Of a stretch of 64,000 nucleotides of DNA, positions 25,205 to 33,885 are shown in pieces (within the stretch, counting starts at the first letter, position 1; each line of letters starts with the position of its first letter). The stretch is from contig QFOD01000023.1 in assembly GCA_003241055.1 (NCBI GenBank), positions 1 through 64,000 of the forward strand. Reading direction: 5' to 3'. A model generated the notes under the pieces. It was not told where the DNA came from and did no database searches. It saw only the letters and a list, made by a program, of their open reading frames with translations. The stretch comes from Roseateles depolymerans. GTDB taxonomy: Bacteria > Pseudomonadota > Gammaproteobacteria > Burkholderiales > Burkholderiaceae_C. Both the position numbers and the translations under genes were made by a program.

Positions 25205-27889
25205 TTGAAGCTCGCCACCTATGCGGCGCTCGGCAGCCTGGCCCTGTGCCTGACGCTGAGCACCGTCACGCCGCTGCAGGCGCAGACCGCGTCGTCCAAG
25301 CCCGTTCCCTCGCTGGAGCAGATCTTCCGCGCCCAGCCCTACCGCGGCGCGGATGCCAAGGACGCCAGCTTCAGCCGCAGCGGCCGCTACCTGGCCTACC
25401 TGTGGAATCCGGTCGGCGAGCCCGGCACCGATCTCTACGTGCACGACAGCAAGACCGGCAAGACCCTGCGCATCACCTCGCCCCAGGTGATGGCCGCCTT
25501 CGAGGCGCCGGAGGACATGGAGCGCTTTGCCAAGAAGCTCAAGCAGCGTGATGCCGAGCTGGCCGAGCGCCAGGCGCGCGAGGTGGCCCAGCAGGCCTAT
25601 CTGCGCGGCGAGAAGGTGGACCTCGCGCAGTGGGAGAACGCCGCGCTCGAGACCGTGAAGAAGGAACTGGCCGACAAGAAGGCCAAGGACGACGCGCAGA
25701 AGGCCGCCGACAAGGCCGAGGCCGACGCCGAGAAGCAGGCCATGGCCGCACTGGCGGCCAAGCGTGCCGGCAAGCCCGCGCCGGCCGCTGCTGCGGCGTC
25801 CTCCGCAGCGGCACCGGCCTCCGCGGCTTCCGCCGCCGATGCGGCCAAGGAAACCTGGGAGCTGCGCGATGAGCTGAAGAACAAGCTGGCGCGCGACAAG
25901 CTCAAGCCCGGCGACCTCTACCCGGGCGTGGCCCAGGTGATGTGGGCGCGCAAGGCCGATGAGCTGATCTTCCAGTACCGCGGCGGCCTCTACCGCTGGA
26001 AGGCCGGCGACGCCGCGCCCACCGCGCTGCTGGCCAGCCAGCGCCAGCTGCGCATCGTGGCCTACACGCCGGATGACGCCGGCTTTGTCTACATGGACGA
26101 GACCCGCGTGCTGCGCAGCCGCTTCGCGCAGGGCGGCAGCCAGGTGCTGAACCGCGAGCTGGTGATCGGCGACGACGAGCCCAAGAAGTACCGCATCGAC
26201 CAGACGACGATCAGCGAGGACGGCCGCTGGATGTCGCTGGTGGCGCGCGCGCCGCTGGTGCCGGCCGGCCCGGACGGCAAGCCGGGCACGCAGCCCACGG
26301 GCCGTCAGGTCGAGATCATGAATTACAGCGAGCGCTGGGCCACTGCCAAGAAGGTGGACCGCGAGGTGTCGGACGACAAGCGCCGCGAGAAGCCGCTGGC
26401 CCTCTACATCCGCGCGGTGCCCGCCGCTGGCGAGGCGCCGCACAAGCAGCCCGCGCCGGTCTTCACCAACGGCGGTGGCGACGTCTGGTTCGAGATGAGC
26501 GACGTGGCCTGGGCGCGCGACGGCAGCCGCTATGCGTTCTCGACCTGGGAGCGCGAGAAGGAACTGCTGCGCATCTATATCGGCAAGGCCGATGAAAACG
26601 CCAAGCCCGAGCTGGTGCTGGAGCGCCGCGGCGACGTGGGCCATGAGGTGGTCAACGTGATGCAGCCCGAGTTCACACCCGACGGCAAGACCCTGGTGGT
26701 GGGCCTGGACGAGGCCGGCTGGCGCCAGCCCTATGCGATCGACGTGGCCAGCAAGGCGCTGCGCCCGCTGCTCAAGGGCGAGTTCGAGGCGCATGACGTC
26801 ATCGGCTTCACGCCGGACAGCCGCAGCCTCTTCGTGCTGGCCAATGCCGGCGACACGGCGGCGATGAATCTGTTCAAGGTGGACATGGCCAGCGGCGCGA
26901 TGAAGGCCGTGGGCGCCCCGGGCGAGTACCATCGCTCGGCCGTGGTGTCGTACGACGGCCGCTGGGCCAGCGCAAATGCGGGCAACTGGGCCCAGCGCCC
27001 CGAGCTCAAGCTGTTCAGCACCGACGGCGCGGCCAAGCCCGCCACGCTGACCGACAGCACCGACAAGGCCTGGGCCGCGGTCGACGTGCTGCGCCCCGAG
27101 CGCTTCCACTACAGCAACCGCCATGGCGACCGCATCGAGGGCTATGTGTTCAAGCCTGCCGGCTGGAAGGCCAGCGACCGTCGCCCGGCCGTGGTCTATG
27201 TGTACGGCGGCCCCTTGAATGACCGCCACATCGTCGAGGTCGACAGCTTCCAGAACACCGCCTACCTGTTCGGCATGTACATGGCCGCCAAGTACGGCTA
27301 CGTGATGGTGTCGGTGGATCCGCGCGGCCACAGCAACTACGGCCGCAAGTTCTCGGACGCGAACTGGGAGCAGGCCGGCGAGCCGCAGGCGCAAGACCTG
27401 GAAGACCTGGTCAAGCTGCTGCCCACGCAGTTCGGCGTCGATGCCCAGCGCGTCGGCCTGAACGGCTGGAGCTTCGGCGGCTTCCAGACCCAGTACACGC
27501 TCTACACCAAGCCCGATCTGTTCGCCGCCGGCATCGCCGGCGCCGGCCCGACCGAATGGGAGAACTACAACAGCTGGTACAGCGGCCGCACCATCGGCAA
27601 GACCGAGCGCAGCAAGCCCAATCTGCGCAAGTACTCGCTGCTGCCGCTGGCCAAGGGCCTGAAGAAGCCGCTGATGCTGGTGCACGGCATGCAGGATCCC
27701 AACGTGCTGTACCAGGATACGGTCAACGTCTACCGTGCGCTACTGGACTCGGGCAAGGAATCGCTGGTCGATCTCTTCCTGGACCCGGACGGCGTGCACG
27801 GCCTGGGCGGCACGGTGAAGCCGGCGGCCTGGCATCGCAAGTACGAGGCCTTCTGGCTGCAGCACCTGGGCCGCACGAGCCAGCCCTGA
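25205..27889 (+). CDS. secreted S9 family (prolyl oligopeptidase/DPP-type) serine peptidase
   Basis: The protein has 894 residues. I place the start at the TTG of 25205. AGGAG lies six bases upstream, and translation from there gives a signal peptide (LKLATYAALGSLALCLTLST, cleavage after LQA). Upstream ATG frames have no such signal. An N-terminal beta-propeller region is interrupted at about 108-230 by a Lys/Ala-rich coiled-coil and Ala/Pro linker insert. The C-terminal alpha/beta-hydrolase domain carries Ser756 in GWSFGGF, Asp831 in HGMQDPNV and His865 in DGVHGLGG, a complete catalytic triad. S9 enzymes of this kind release dipeptides from peptides, here in the periplasm or outside. The gene lies behind the large repeat element. 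Confidence 0.88.
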   Translation: MKLATYAALGSLALCLTLSTVTPLQAQTASSKPVPSLEQIFRAQPYRGADAKDASFSRSGRYLAYLWNPVGEPGTDLYVHDSKTGKTLRITSPQVMAAFEAPEDMERFAKKLKQRDAELAERQAREVAQQAYLRGEKVDLAQWENAALETVKKELADKKAKDDAQKAADKAEADAEKQAMAALAAKRAGKPAPAAAAASSAAAPASAASAADAAKETWELRDELKNKLARDKLKPGDLYPGVAQVMWARKADELIFQYRGGLYRWKAGDAAPTALLASQRQLRIVAYTPDDAGFVYMDETRVLRSRFAQGGSQVLNRELVIGDDEPKKYRIDQTTISEDGRWMSLVARAPLVPAGPDGKPGTQPTGRQVEIMNYSERWATAKKVDREVSDDKRREKPLALYIRAVPAAGEAPHKQPAPVFTNGGGDVWFEMSDVAWARDGSRYAFSTWEREKELLRIYIGKADENAKPELVLERRGDVGHEVVNVMQPEFTPDGKTLVVGLDEAGWRQPYAIDVASKALRPLLKGEFEAHDVIGFTPDSRSLFVLANAGDTAAMNLFKVDMASGAMKAVGAPGEYHRSAVVSYDGRWASANAGNWAQRPELKLFSTDGAAKPATLTDSTDKAWAAVDVLRPERFHYSNRHGDRIEGYVFKPAGWKASDRRPAVVYVYGGPLNDRHIVEVDSFQNTAYLFGMYMAAKYGYVMVSVDPRGHSNYGRKFSDANWEQAGEPQAQDLEDLVKLLPTQFGVDAQRVGLNGWSFGGFQTQYTLYTKPDLFAAGIAGAGPTEWENYNSWYSGRTIGKTERSKPNLRKYSLLPLAKGLKKPLMLVHGMQDPNVLYQDTVNVYRALLDSGKESLVDLFLDPDGVHGLGGTVKPAAWHRKYEAFWLQHLGRTSQP

Positions 27890-27893
27890 ACCC

Positions 27894-27934
27894 CGGGCGG
27901 GGCATGGGCCGGCGGTGGTTCCACGCCCCGCCCG
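27894..27934 (+). terminator. hairpin after the S9 peptidase gene
   Basis: A 10-bp perfect inverted repeat, CGGGCGGGGC (27894-27903) with GCCCCGCCCG (27925-27934), starts five bases after the stop codon with a 21-base loop. The loop side can form additional pairs (GGCATGG with CCATGCC). There is no U-tract, so it may slow or attenuate transcription rather than terminate it. Confidence 0.45.
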
Positions 27935-27958
27935 CCACCATGCCCTAAGCTTGCAAGC

Positions 27959-30334
27959 ATGGTGAGTGATGTTCGTCCGGCAGCCGAGATGGCGCCGTCT
28001 GCGGCCGGGGAGATGCCCGGCCTGCAATCCCTGCTGACGCTGGCCGCGCGGCTCTGTGAGGCCCCCGTGGCACGCCTGGGCCTGCTGGAGGCCGACCGCC
28101 AGCGCTTCATCGCCTGGACCGACGCGCTGCCGCCTGCCGATCTGCCGCGTGCGCTCAGCCCCTGCGTGCTGACGGCGGACGGCGAGGCCGTGCTGGAACT
28201 GCCCGATCTGCGGCAGGACGCGCGCTTCGCGGCTCACCCGGGGCTGCTGTCCGAGCCGCCGCTGTGCTTCTATGCAGGCGTCGTCGTGCCGCGGCGCGAT
28301 GGCCGGCGCAGCCTCACGCTCAGCGTGATGGACAGCCGGCCACGCCGGCTCGATGCGCTGCAGCGCGATGCCCTGCAGCGTCTGGCCGGTCTGCTGGCCG
28401 TGCAGTTCGATCAGGACGCCGAGCTGCGCCAGGAGCGCCGGCTGCGCGCCCAGGCCGAGCAACGCTTCTGCGTGCTGGCCGACGTGGCGCCAGTGGGCGT
28501 CTATCACACCGATGCGCTGGGCAACTGCCTGTTCACCAACCAGGCCTGGCAGCGCATCTACGGGTTGGACGCCAGCCACAGCCTGGGCGACGCCTGGGCG
28601 GGCATCGTCCATGCCGACGACGCCGGCGCGGTGCGGCTGGCCTGGTCGCGGGCGGCGCATGCCGTCCAGCCCTTCGAGTCGCGCTACCGCATCCGTCGCC
28701 CCGCGACGGCCGGGGGGGGCGAGCGCAGCGTGCACTCGCAGGCCCGGCCGCTGCTGGCCGAGGACGGGCAGCTGCTGGGCTTCGTGGGCCTGGTGGAAGA
28801 CCTCACCGAGCTCGAGGCCGCGACGCGCGCGCTGCGCGACAGCCAGGAGCTTCTGGACCGTACCGGCCGGGTGGCCGGCATCGGCGGTTGGAGCCTGGAC
28901 CTGCGCACGCACGAGCTGATCTGGAGCGACCAGGCCTGCCGCATTCACGACCGCGAACCTGGCCATCGTCCCTCGATGGACGAGGCCCTGAGCCATTACC
29001 AGGGCGAGGCGCGCGAGGCGCTGGAGCTGGCCGTGCGCCGCGGCATGACCGAGGGTCAGCCCTGGAGCCTGGAGCTGCCGATGACGACCGCGGCCGGTCG
29101 CGTGATCTGGGTGCTGGCCCAGGGCCAGGCCGACTGGGCGGACGGCCGGCCGGTGCGGCTGGTGGGCGCCATCCAGGACGTGACGGCCTACCACCGCGCC
29201 GCCATCGAGCTGGAGCAGAGCCGCGAGCGGCTGCGCGGCCTGTACGAGGCGACGCCGGCGGTCATGCACTCGGTGGACCGTGACGGGCGCCTGCTGAACG
29301 TGTCGGACCGCTGGCTGCAGCGTCTGGGCTATCGGCGGCACGAGGTCATCGGTCGCCCGCTGGATGCCTTCATGACGGCGGAGTCCGGGCGTCGCGCCCG
29401 CGAGGTGCTGCGGCCCCTGCTGTGGCAGGACGGCGTGCTGGACGACAGCCCCGTGCAGATGGTCTGCGCGGACGGCACGGTGCGCGACATGCTGGTCTCG
29501 GCGGTGGTGGACCCGGGCTCCGACCCCGACGGCCGGCCACCCCGGGCGCTGGCGCTGATGGACGACATCACCGACGACCTGCGGCAGCGCGCCGAGCTGG
29601 CCCACGAGCAGCAGCTGCGCCGCCAGCTCGAACGCCACACCGAGGAGCTCGACCAGCTGCTGCGCGAGCGCTCCGAGATGCTGGACGTGCTGGCCCACGA
29701 GGTGCGCCAGCCGCTCAACAACGCCAGCGCGGCGCTGCAGAGTGCCGCTGCCAATCTGGCCGGCCGGGGCGAACGCCAGGCCCACGACCGCCTGACCCGC
29801 GCCCAGGCCGTGCTGGGCCAGGTGCTGGCCGGGGTAGACAACACGCTGGCCGCGGCCGCGCTGCTGGCCGGTGGCGGCCAGGTGGCGCTGCAGGACACCG
29901 ATGTCGACACGCTGATCGCGGTGACCATCGCCGACCTGGCGCGTGACCAGCGCGACCGGGTCGTCGTCAAGCGCCACACGGCCACCCGCACGGTGCAGAC
30001 CGACATGAGCCTGATGCGCCTGGCGCTGCGCAACCTGCTCACCAACGCGCTGCGCTACTCGCCCGGCGTGAGCCCGGTGACGCTGCATGTGATGGATGTG
30101 GACGAGCCGCTGGCGCTGCGCTTCGAGGTGGCCGACGCCGGCCCCGGCATCCCCGACGCCCTGCTGCCCCGCCTGTTCACGCGCGGCGCGCGCGGCGGCG
30201 GGGCCGAATCCACCCACGGGCTGGGCCTCTACATCGTGCGTCGCGTGATGGAGCTGCATGGCGGCAACGTGGAGCTGGTGCGCACCGGCCCGCTGGGCAC
30301 GGTGATGCGGCTGACGCTGCCCCTCGCGGGCTGA
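27959..30334 (+). CDS. cytoplasmic GAF-PAS sensor histidine kinase
   Basis: The protein has 791 residues without membrane segments. A GAF-like domain covers about 20-155 (LPDLRQDARFAAHPGLL). It is followed by PAS domains at about 170-285, 300-420 and 430-545 (VAPVGVYHTDALGNCLFTNQ; TPAVMHSVDRDGRLLN). The dimerisation box has His580 in VLAHEVRQPLNNAS. The ATPase domain has N-box LRNLLTNALRYSP and G-boxes DAGPGIP and STHGLGLYIVRR. It would sense a cytoplasmic signal and pass phosphate to a separate receiver; it has none itself. No Shine-Dalgarno is evident; a 10-bp palindrome GCTTGCAAGC abuts the ATG. It lies 104 bases before the TPR hybrid kinase and may be its partner. Confidence 0.9.
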   Translation: MVSDVRPAAEMAPSAAGEMPGLQSLLTLAARLCEAPVARLGLLEADRQRFIAWTDALPPADLPRALSPCVLTADGEAVLELPDLRQDARFAAHPGLLSEPPLCFYAGVVVPRRDGRRSLTLSVMDSRPRRLDALQRDALQRLAGLLAVQFDQDAELRQERRLRAQAEQRFCVLADVAPVGVYHTDALGNCLFTNQAWQRIYGLDASHSLGDAWAGIVHADDAGAVRLAWSRAAHAVQPFESRYRIRRPATAGGGERSVHSQARPLLAEDGQLLGFVGLVEDLTELEAATRALRDSQELLDRTGRVAGIGGWSLDLRTHELIWSDQACRIHDREPGHRPSMDEALSHYQGEAREALELAVRRGMTEGQPWSLELPMTTAAGRVIWVLAQGQADWADGRPVRLVGAIQDVTAYHRAAIELEQSRERLRGLYEATPAVMHSVDRDGRLLNVSDRWLQRLGYRRHEVIGRPLDAFMTAESGRRAREVLRPLLWQDGVLDDSPVQMVCADGTVRDMLVSAVVDPGSDPDGRPPRALALMDDITDDLRQRAELAHEQQLRRQLERHTEELDQLLRERSEMLDVLAHEVRQPLNNASAALQSAAANLAGRGERQAHDRLTRAQAVLGQVLAGVDNTLAAAALLAGGGQVALQDTDVDTLIAVTIADLARDQRDRVVVKRHTATRTVQTDMSLMRLALRNLLTNALRYSPGVSPVTLHVMDVDEPLALRFEVADAGPGIPDALLPRLFTRGARGGGAESTHGLGLYIVRRVMELHGGNVELVRTGPLGTVMRLTLPLAG

Positions 30335-30438
30335 GGGGCGCTTCGTCCCTTGCAGGGGGGGCAAGACCGGGTACGCGCCGGGCCGGCTGGGCCTAGACTC
30401 GCGCTGCCTCAGCTCAGCCCCTGTCCCGGGGCGCCGCG

Positions 30439-33400
30439 ATGCCTCAACGTTCCGAGTCCGTTGTGCATGCCCTGGCCGCCCTGGCCTGGTCGGGTCAGCA
30501 TCAGCGTCTGATCGACGCGAGTGCGTCCCGTCTGGGCGATGCGCGGGTGCTGGAGCTGCGGCTGGAGAGCTTCATCGCGCTGGGCGACCTGGCCGCCGCC
30601 GCCGCCGCCGCCGAGGCGCTGGCCGAGCTGGCACGGCACCGGCCGGCGCTGGCCCAGCGGGCGCTGCGGGCCCAGGGCCTGGTGCAGATGCGGCGGGGCG
30701 ACCTGTTCGGCGCGATGACGACGGCCGAGGCCGCACTGCGGCGGGCCGGGGCCCACCCCGGCGACCGGGCCGCCAGCCTGGCGCTGCTGTCCGAGGCCCA
30801 GTGCCGCGGGCAGCAGGAGCCCGCGCTGGCGCTGGAGCGGGTGCGCGAGGCCTCGCAGCTGTTCGCGGCGCTGGGTCAGGCGGTGGAGCAGGGGCGTTGT
30901 GCCTATGTGGAGTCGCTGCTGCTGGGCATGCTCGGCCGCGTGGCCGAGGCCCGCGGCGCCGCCGAGGCCGCGCTGCAGCAGGCCCAGGCCAGCGGCGACC
31001 TGCTGGGTCAGGGCAATGCCTACAACGCGCTCACCTTCAACAACCCCGACCTCACCGACTGCCTGCGCCTGTGCAAGCTGGCGCTGGCCGCCTTTGCCGC
31101 GGCCGGCTATGCGGAGCGGCAGGGCACGGCCATCCACAACATCGGCAACCACTACGTGACGCTGGGCCTGAACCGGCGTGCGCTGCGCCACTACGAGGCC
31201 GCCCTGGCGATCTGGCGCCGCACCGGCGCCACCGCGTTGCTGCCCTACACGCTGACTGCGCTGGCCCGGCTGGACCTGGAGGCCGGCGCGATGGCGGCCG
31301 CGCGGGTCTGGTGCGACGAGGCCGAGGCGCTGGCGCTGGCACGCCAGAACCCGGGCTTTTTGTCCGAGGTGGCGAGGCTGCGCGGCGAGATCGCGATGGG
31401 CGACGGCCGGCCGGACGTCGCGGCGCTGCAGTTCCGCGAAGCCCTGGCGCACACGCCGTCGGCGGCCCAGCGCATGATGGACCTCAGCCAGTTGGCCTGG
31501 GCCGAGCGGGCGGCGGGGCGCCTGCAGACGGCCCTGGAGATCAGTGCCGAGGCGGTTCACCTGCACGAGGCCCAGGGGCTGGCGCCGCTGGAGAACCTGG
31601 ACCTGCCCGCGCTATGGTGGCGCCGCCATGAGGTGCTGCGCGCCGCGGGGCGCGGCCGCGAGGCGGGTCAGGCCTTGCGCCGGGCCTATCGCTTCCAGTG
31701 CCTGCGGCTGGCGCGGCTGTCCGACGAGGGCATGCGCCGCAACTCGCTGAACAAGCGGCCGGTAGCGCGCGCGCTGATCCAGGCCTGGCTGGCCGCGGGG
31801 CAGCGGCCCCGGCATCTGGACGGCGCTATCCGCCTCGACGAGCGGTTTGGCCGCCAGGTCGACGTCGGCTTGCGCCTGGCCGAGCTGACCAGCGTGAACG
31901 AGGAGTACGAGTTCCTGGTCGACGAGTCCGCCGAGATCAGCGGCGCCGAGCGGGTGCTGCTGGTGCTGCAGGTGGGCGAGGCGCGGGTGCTGGCCGGCAG
32001 CCTGCTGCCCCGCGACGAGGCGGGCGGCGAGGCCGCGTTGCTGCAGGCCATCACGCCCTGGCTGGACGAGGCGCGCGCCGGCCGCGCGGCCAGCCTGCGC
32101 CATGGGCCGGACGGCGTGCCGCCGGTCTGGCAGCGGTCCTGCCTGGTGGTGCCGCTGATCGCGGAGCGCGAGCTGCTGGGCTATCTGTATGCCGACCTGG
32201 ACGGCGCCTTCGGCAGCTTCCGCGAGGCCGACCGCGATCTGCTGGTGATGCTGGCCGCGCAGGCCGCGGTGGCGCTGGCCAACCTGCGGCTGCGGGCCGG
32301 GCTGGAGCAGCGCGTGGCCGAGCGCACGGCCGAGCTGCTGGCCAGCAAGGCCCAGGTGGAGCGGCGGGCTGACGAGCTCGCGCTGCTGAACGGCCTGCAG
32401 CAAGGACTGACCCCGGACCTGGGTGCCGCCGGCATCGCCACGCGCGTGGCCAGCCAGCTCGGAGCGCTGCTGCGCGGCTGCGAGCTGCGCATCGACTGGC
32501 TCGATCCGCGCAGCGGCGCGCTGACGCCCCTGCATGGCGACCCGCTGCCGGGGGCGTCGGTGCTGTGGGAGGCGCCGATCGCGGCCGGCGAGCGCGTGCT
32601 GGGGCGGCTGGTGGTGGTTCGCGGCGATGTCGATTTCACCGCCGACGACCGGCGCTTTCTCAGCACCGTGGCGGCCAGCGTGGGCGTGCTGCTGGAGAAC
32701 GCTCGGCTCTTCGAGGAGGCCCAGGCGGCCAAGGCGGCGGCTGAGCGTGCCAATGCTGCCAAGAGCGCCTTCCTGGCCACGATGAGCCATGAGATCCGCA
32801 CGCCGATGAACGCCATCATCGGCATGAGCGGCCTGCTGCTCGATTCACGGCTGGAGCCCGAGCAGCACGAGCATGCGGCCACGATACGCGAGGCCGGAGA
32901 GGCGCTGCTGACCATCATCAACGACATCCTGGACTTCTCCAAGATCGAGGCGGGTCGCATGGAGATCGAGCGCAGCGCCTTCGCGCTGCGCGACTGCATC
33001 GCCGCGGCGGTCGACCTGATCGCGCCGCGCGCGCGGGAAAAAGGCCTGGCGCTGGCGGTGGACGTGACAGCGCAGGTGCCGGCGGGCATCGTCAGCGACG
33101 TGACGAGGCTGCGGCAGATCCTGCTCAACCTGTTGTCCAACGCGGTCAAGTTCACGGAGGTCGGCGAGGTGCGGATCGAGCTGGATGCACGGCCGCTGGC
33201 GAGCGGCGTGGAGCTGCATTTCACCGTCAGCGACACCGGCATCGGCCTGGCGCCGGAAGGGCTGGCGCGCCTGTTCCAGAGCTTCAGCCAGGCCGATGCG
33301 AGCACCACGCGCAAGTACGGCGGCACGGGGCTGGGGCTGGCCATCAGCCGCCGCATGGCCGAGCTGATGGGCGGGCGCATGTGGGCCGAGAGCGATGGGC

Positions 33401-33885
33401 CGGGGCAGGGCGCGCGCTTTCATTTCACGCTGCAGGCCGAGGTGGCGACGGCGCTGCCGGCCGGGTCGGCGCGCGCACGCCACCAGCCCGGCGCCGCGCA
33501 GGGCCTGGCCGAGCGGCATCCGCTGCGCATTCTGCTGGCCGAGGACAACGTGGTGAACCAGAAGCTCGCGCTGCGATTGCTGCAGCAGATGGGCTACCGG
33601 GCCGACCTGGCCAGCAACGGGCTGGAGGCCGTCGAGAGTGTGCGCCGCCAGGACTACGACCTGGTGCTGATGGATGTGCAGATGCCCGAGATGGACGGCC
33701 TGGAGGCGGCGCGCCGCATCTGCGCCGAGGCGGCGCGGCCCCGCATCGTGGCGATGACCGCGAACGCCATGCAGGGCGACCGCGAGGTGTGCGTGGCGGC
33801 CGGCATGGACGACTACCTCACCAAGCCCATACGGGTGGATGAGCTGGTGGCGGCGATAGAACGCACGCCGGCGCGGGGAGCTTGA
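30439..33885 (+). CDS. TPR-GAF hybrid sensor histidine kinase with receiver
   Basis: The protein has 1148 residues and is soluble. Residues 1-430 are TPR-like helical repeats (QGTAIHNIGNHYVTLGLNRR and neighbours), a protein-interaction module as in MalT/AAA-kinase-type sensors. Two GAF-like domains follow at about 470-610 and 650-755, joined by a coiled coil. HisKA has His784 (MSHEIRTPMNAIIG). The ATPase domain (about 885-1005) has DTGIGLA and KYGGTGLGLAIS. A receiver at about 1030-1145 has Asp1079 (LVLMDVQMPEMDG) and the switch/Lys elements AMTANAM and LTKPI. All phosphotransfer residues are present. It ends at 33885 and the next hybrid kinase begins at 33886, so the two are probably translated together. 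Receiver phosphate needs an Hpt, which is encoded at 36211. Confidence 0.92.
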   Translation: MPQRSESVVHALAALAWSGQHQRLIDASASRLGDARVLELRLESFIALGDLAAAAAAAEALAELARHRPALAQRALRAQGLVQMRRGDLFGAMTTAEAALRRAGAHPGDRAASLALLSEAQCRGQQEPALALERVREASQLFAALGQAVEQGRCAYVESLLLGMLGRVAEARGAAEAALQQAQASGDLLGQGNAYNALTFNNPDLTDCLRLCKLALAAFAAAGYAERQGTAIHNIGNHYVTLGLNRRALRHYEAALAIWRRTGATALLPYTLTALARLDLEAGAMAAARVWCDEAEALALARQNPGFLSEVARLRGEIAMGDGRPDVAALQFREALAHTPSAAQRMMDLSQLAWAERAAGRLQTALEISAEAVHLHEAQGLAPLENLDLPALWWRRHEVLRAAGRGREAGQALRRAYRFQCLRLARLSDEGMRRNSLNKRPVARALIQAWLAAGQRPRHLDGAIRLDERFGRQVDVGLRLAELTSVNEEYEFLVDESAEISGAERVLLVLQVGEARVLAGSLLPRDEAGGEAALLQAITPWLDEARAGRAASLRHGPDGVPPVWQRSCLVVPLIAERELLGYLYADLDGAFGSFREADRDLLVMLAAQAAVALANLRLRAGLEQRVAERTAELLASKAQVERRADELALLNGLQQGLTPDLGAAGIATRVASQLGALLRGCELRIDWLDPRSGALTPLHGDPLPGASVLWEAPIAAGERVLGRLVVVRGDVDFTADDRRFLSTVAASVGVLLENARLFEEAQAAKAAAERANAAKSAFLATMSHEIRTPMNAIIGMSGLLLDSRLEPEQHEHAATIREAGEALLTIINDILDFSKIEAGRMEIERSAFALRDCIAAAVDLIAPRAREKGLALAVDVTAQVPAGIVSDVTRLRQILLNLLSNAVKFTEVGEVRIELDARPLASGVELHFTVSDTGIGLAPEGLARLFQSFSQADASTTRKYGGTGLGLAISRRMAELMGGRMWAESDGPGQGARFHFTLQAEVATALPAGSARARHQPGAAQGLAERHPLRILLAEDNVVNQKLALRLLQQMGYRADLASNGLEAVESVRRQDYDLVLMDVQMPEMDGLEAARRICAEAARPRIVAMTANAMQGDREVCVAAGMDDYLTKPIRVDELVAAIERTPARGA

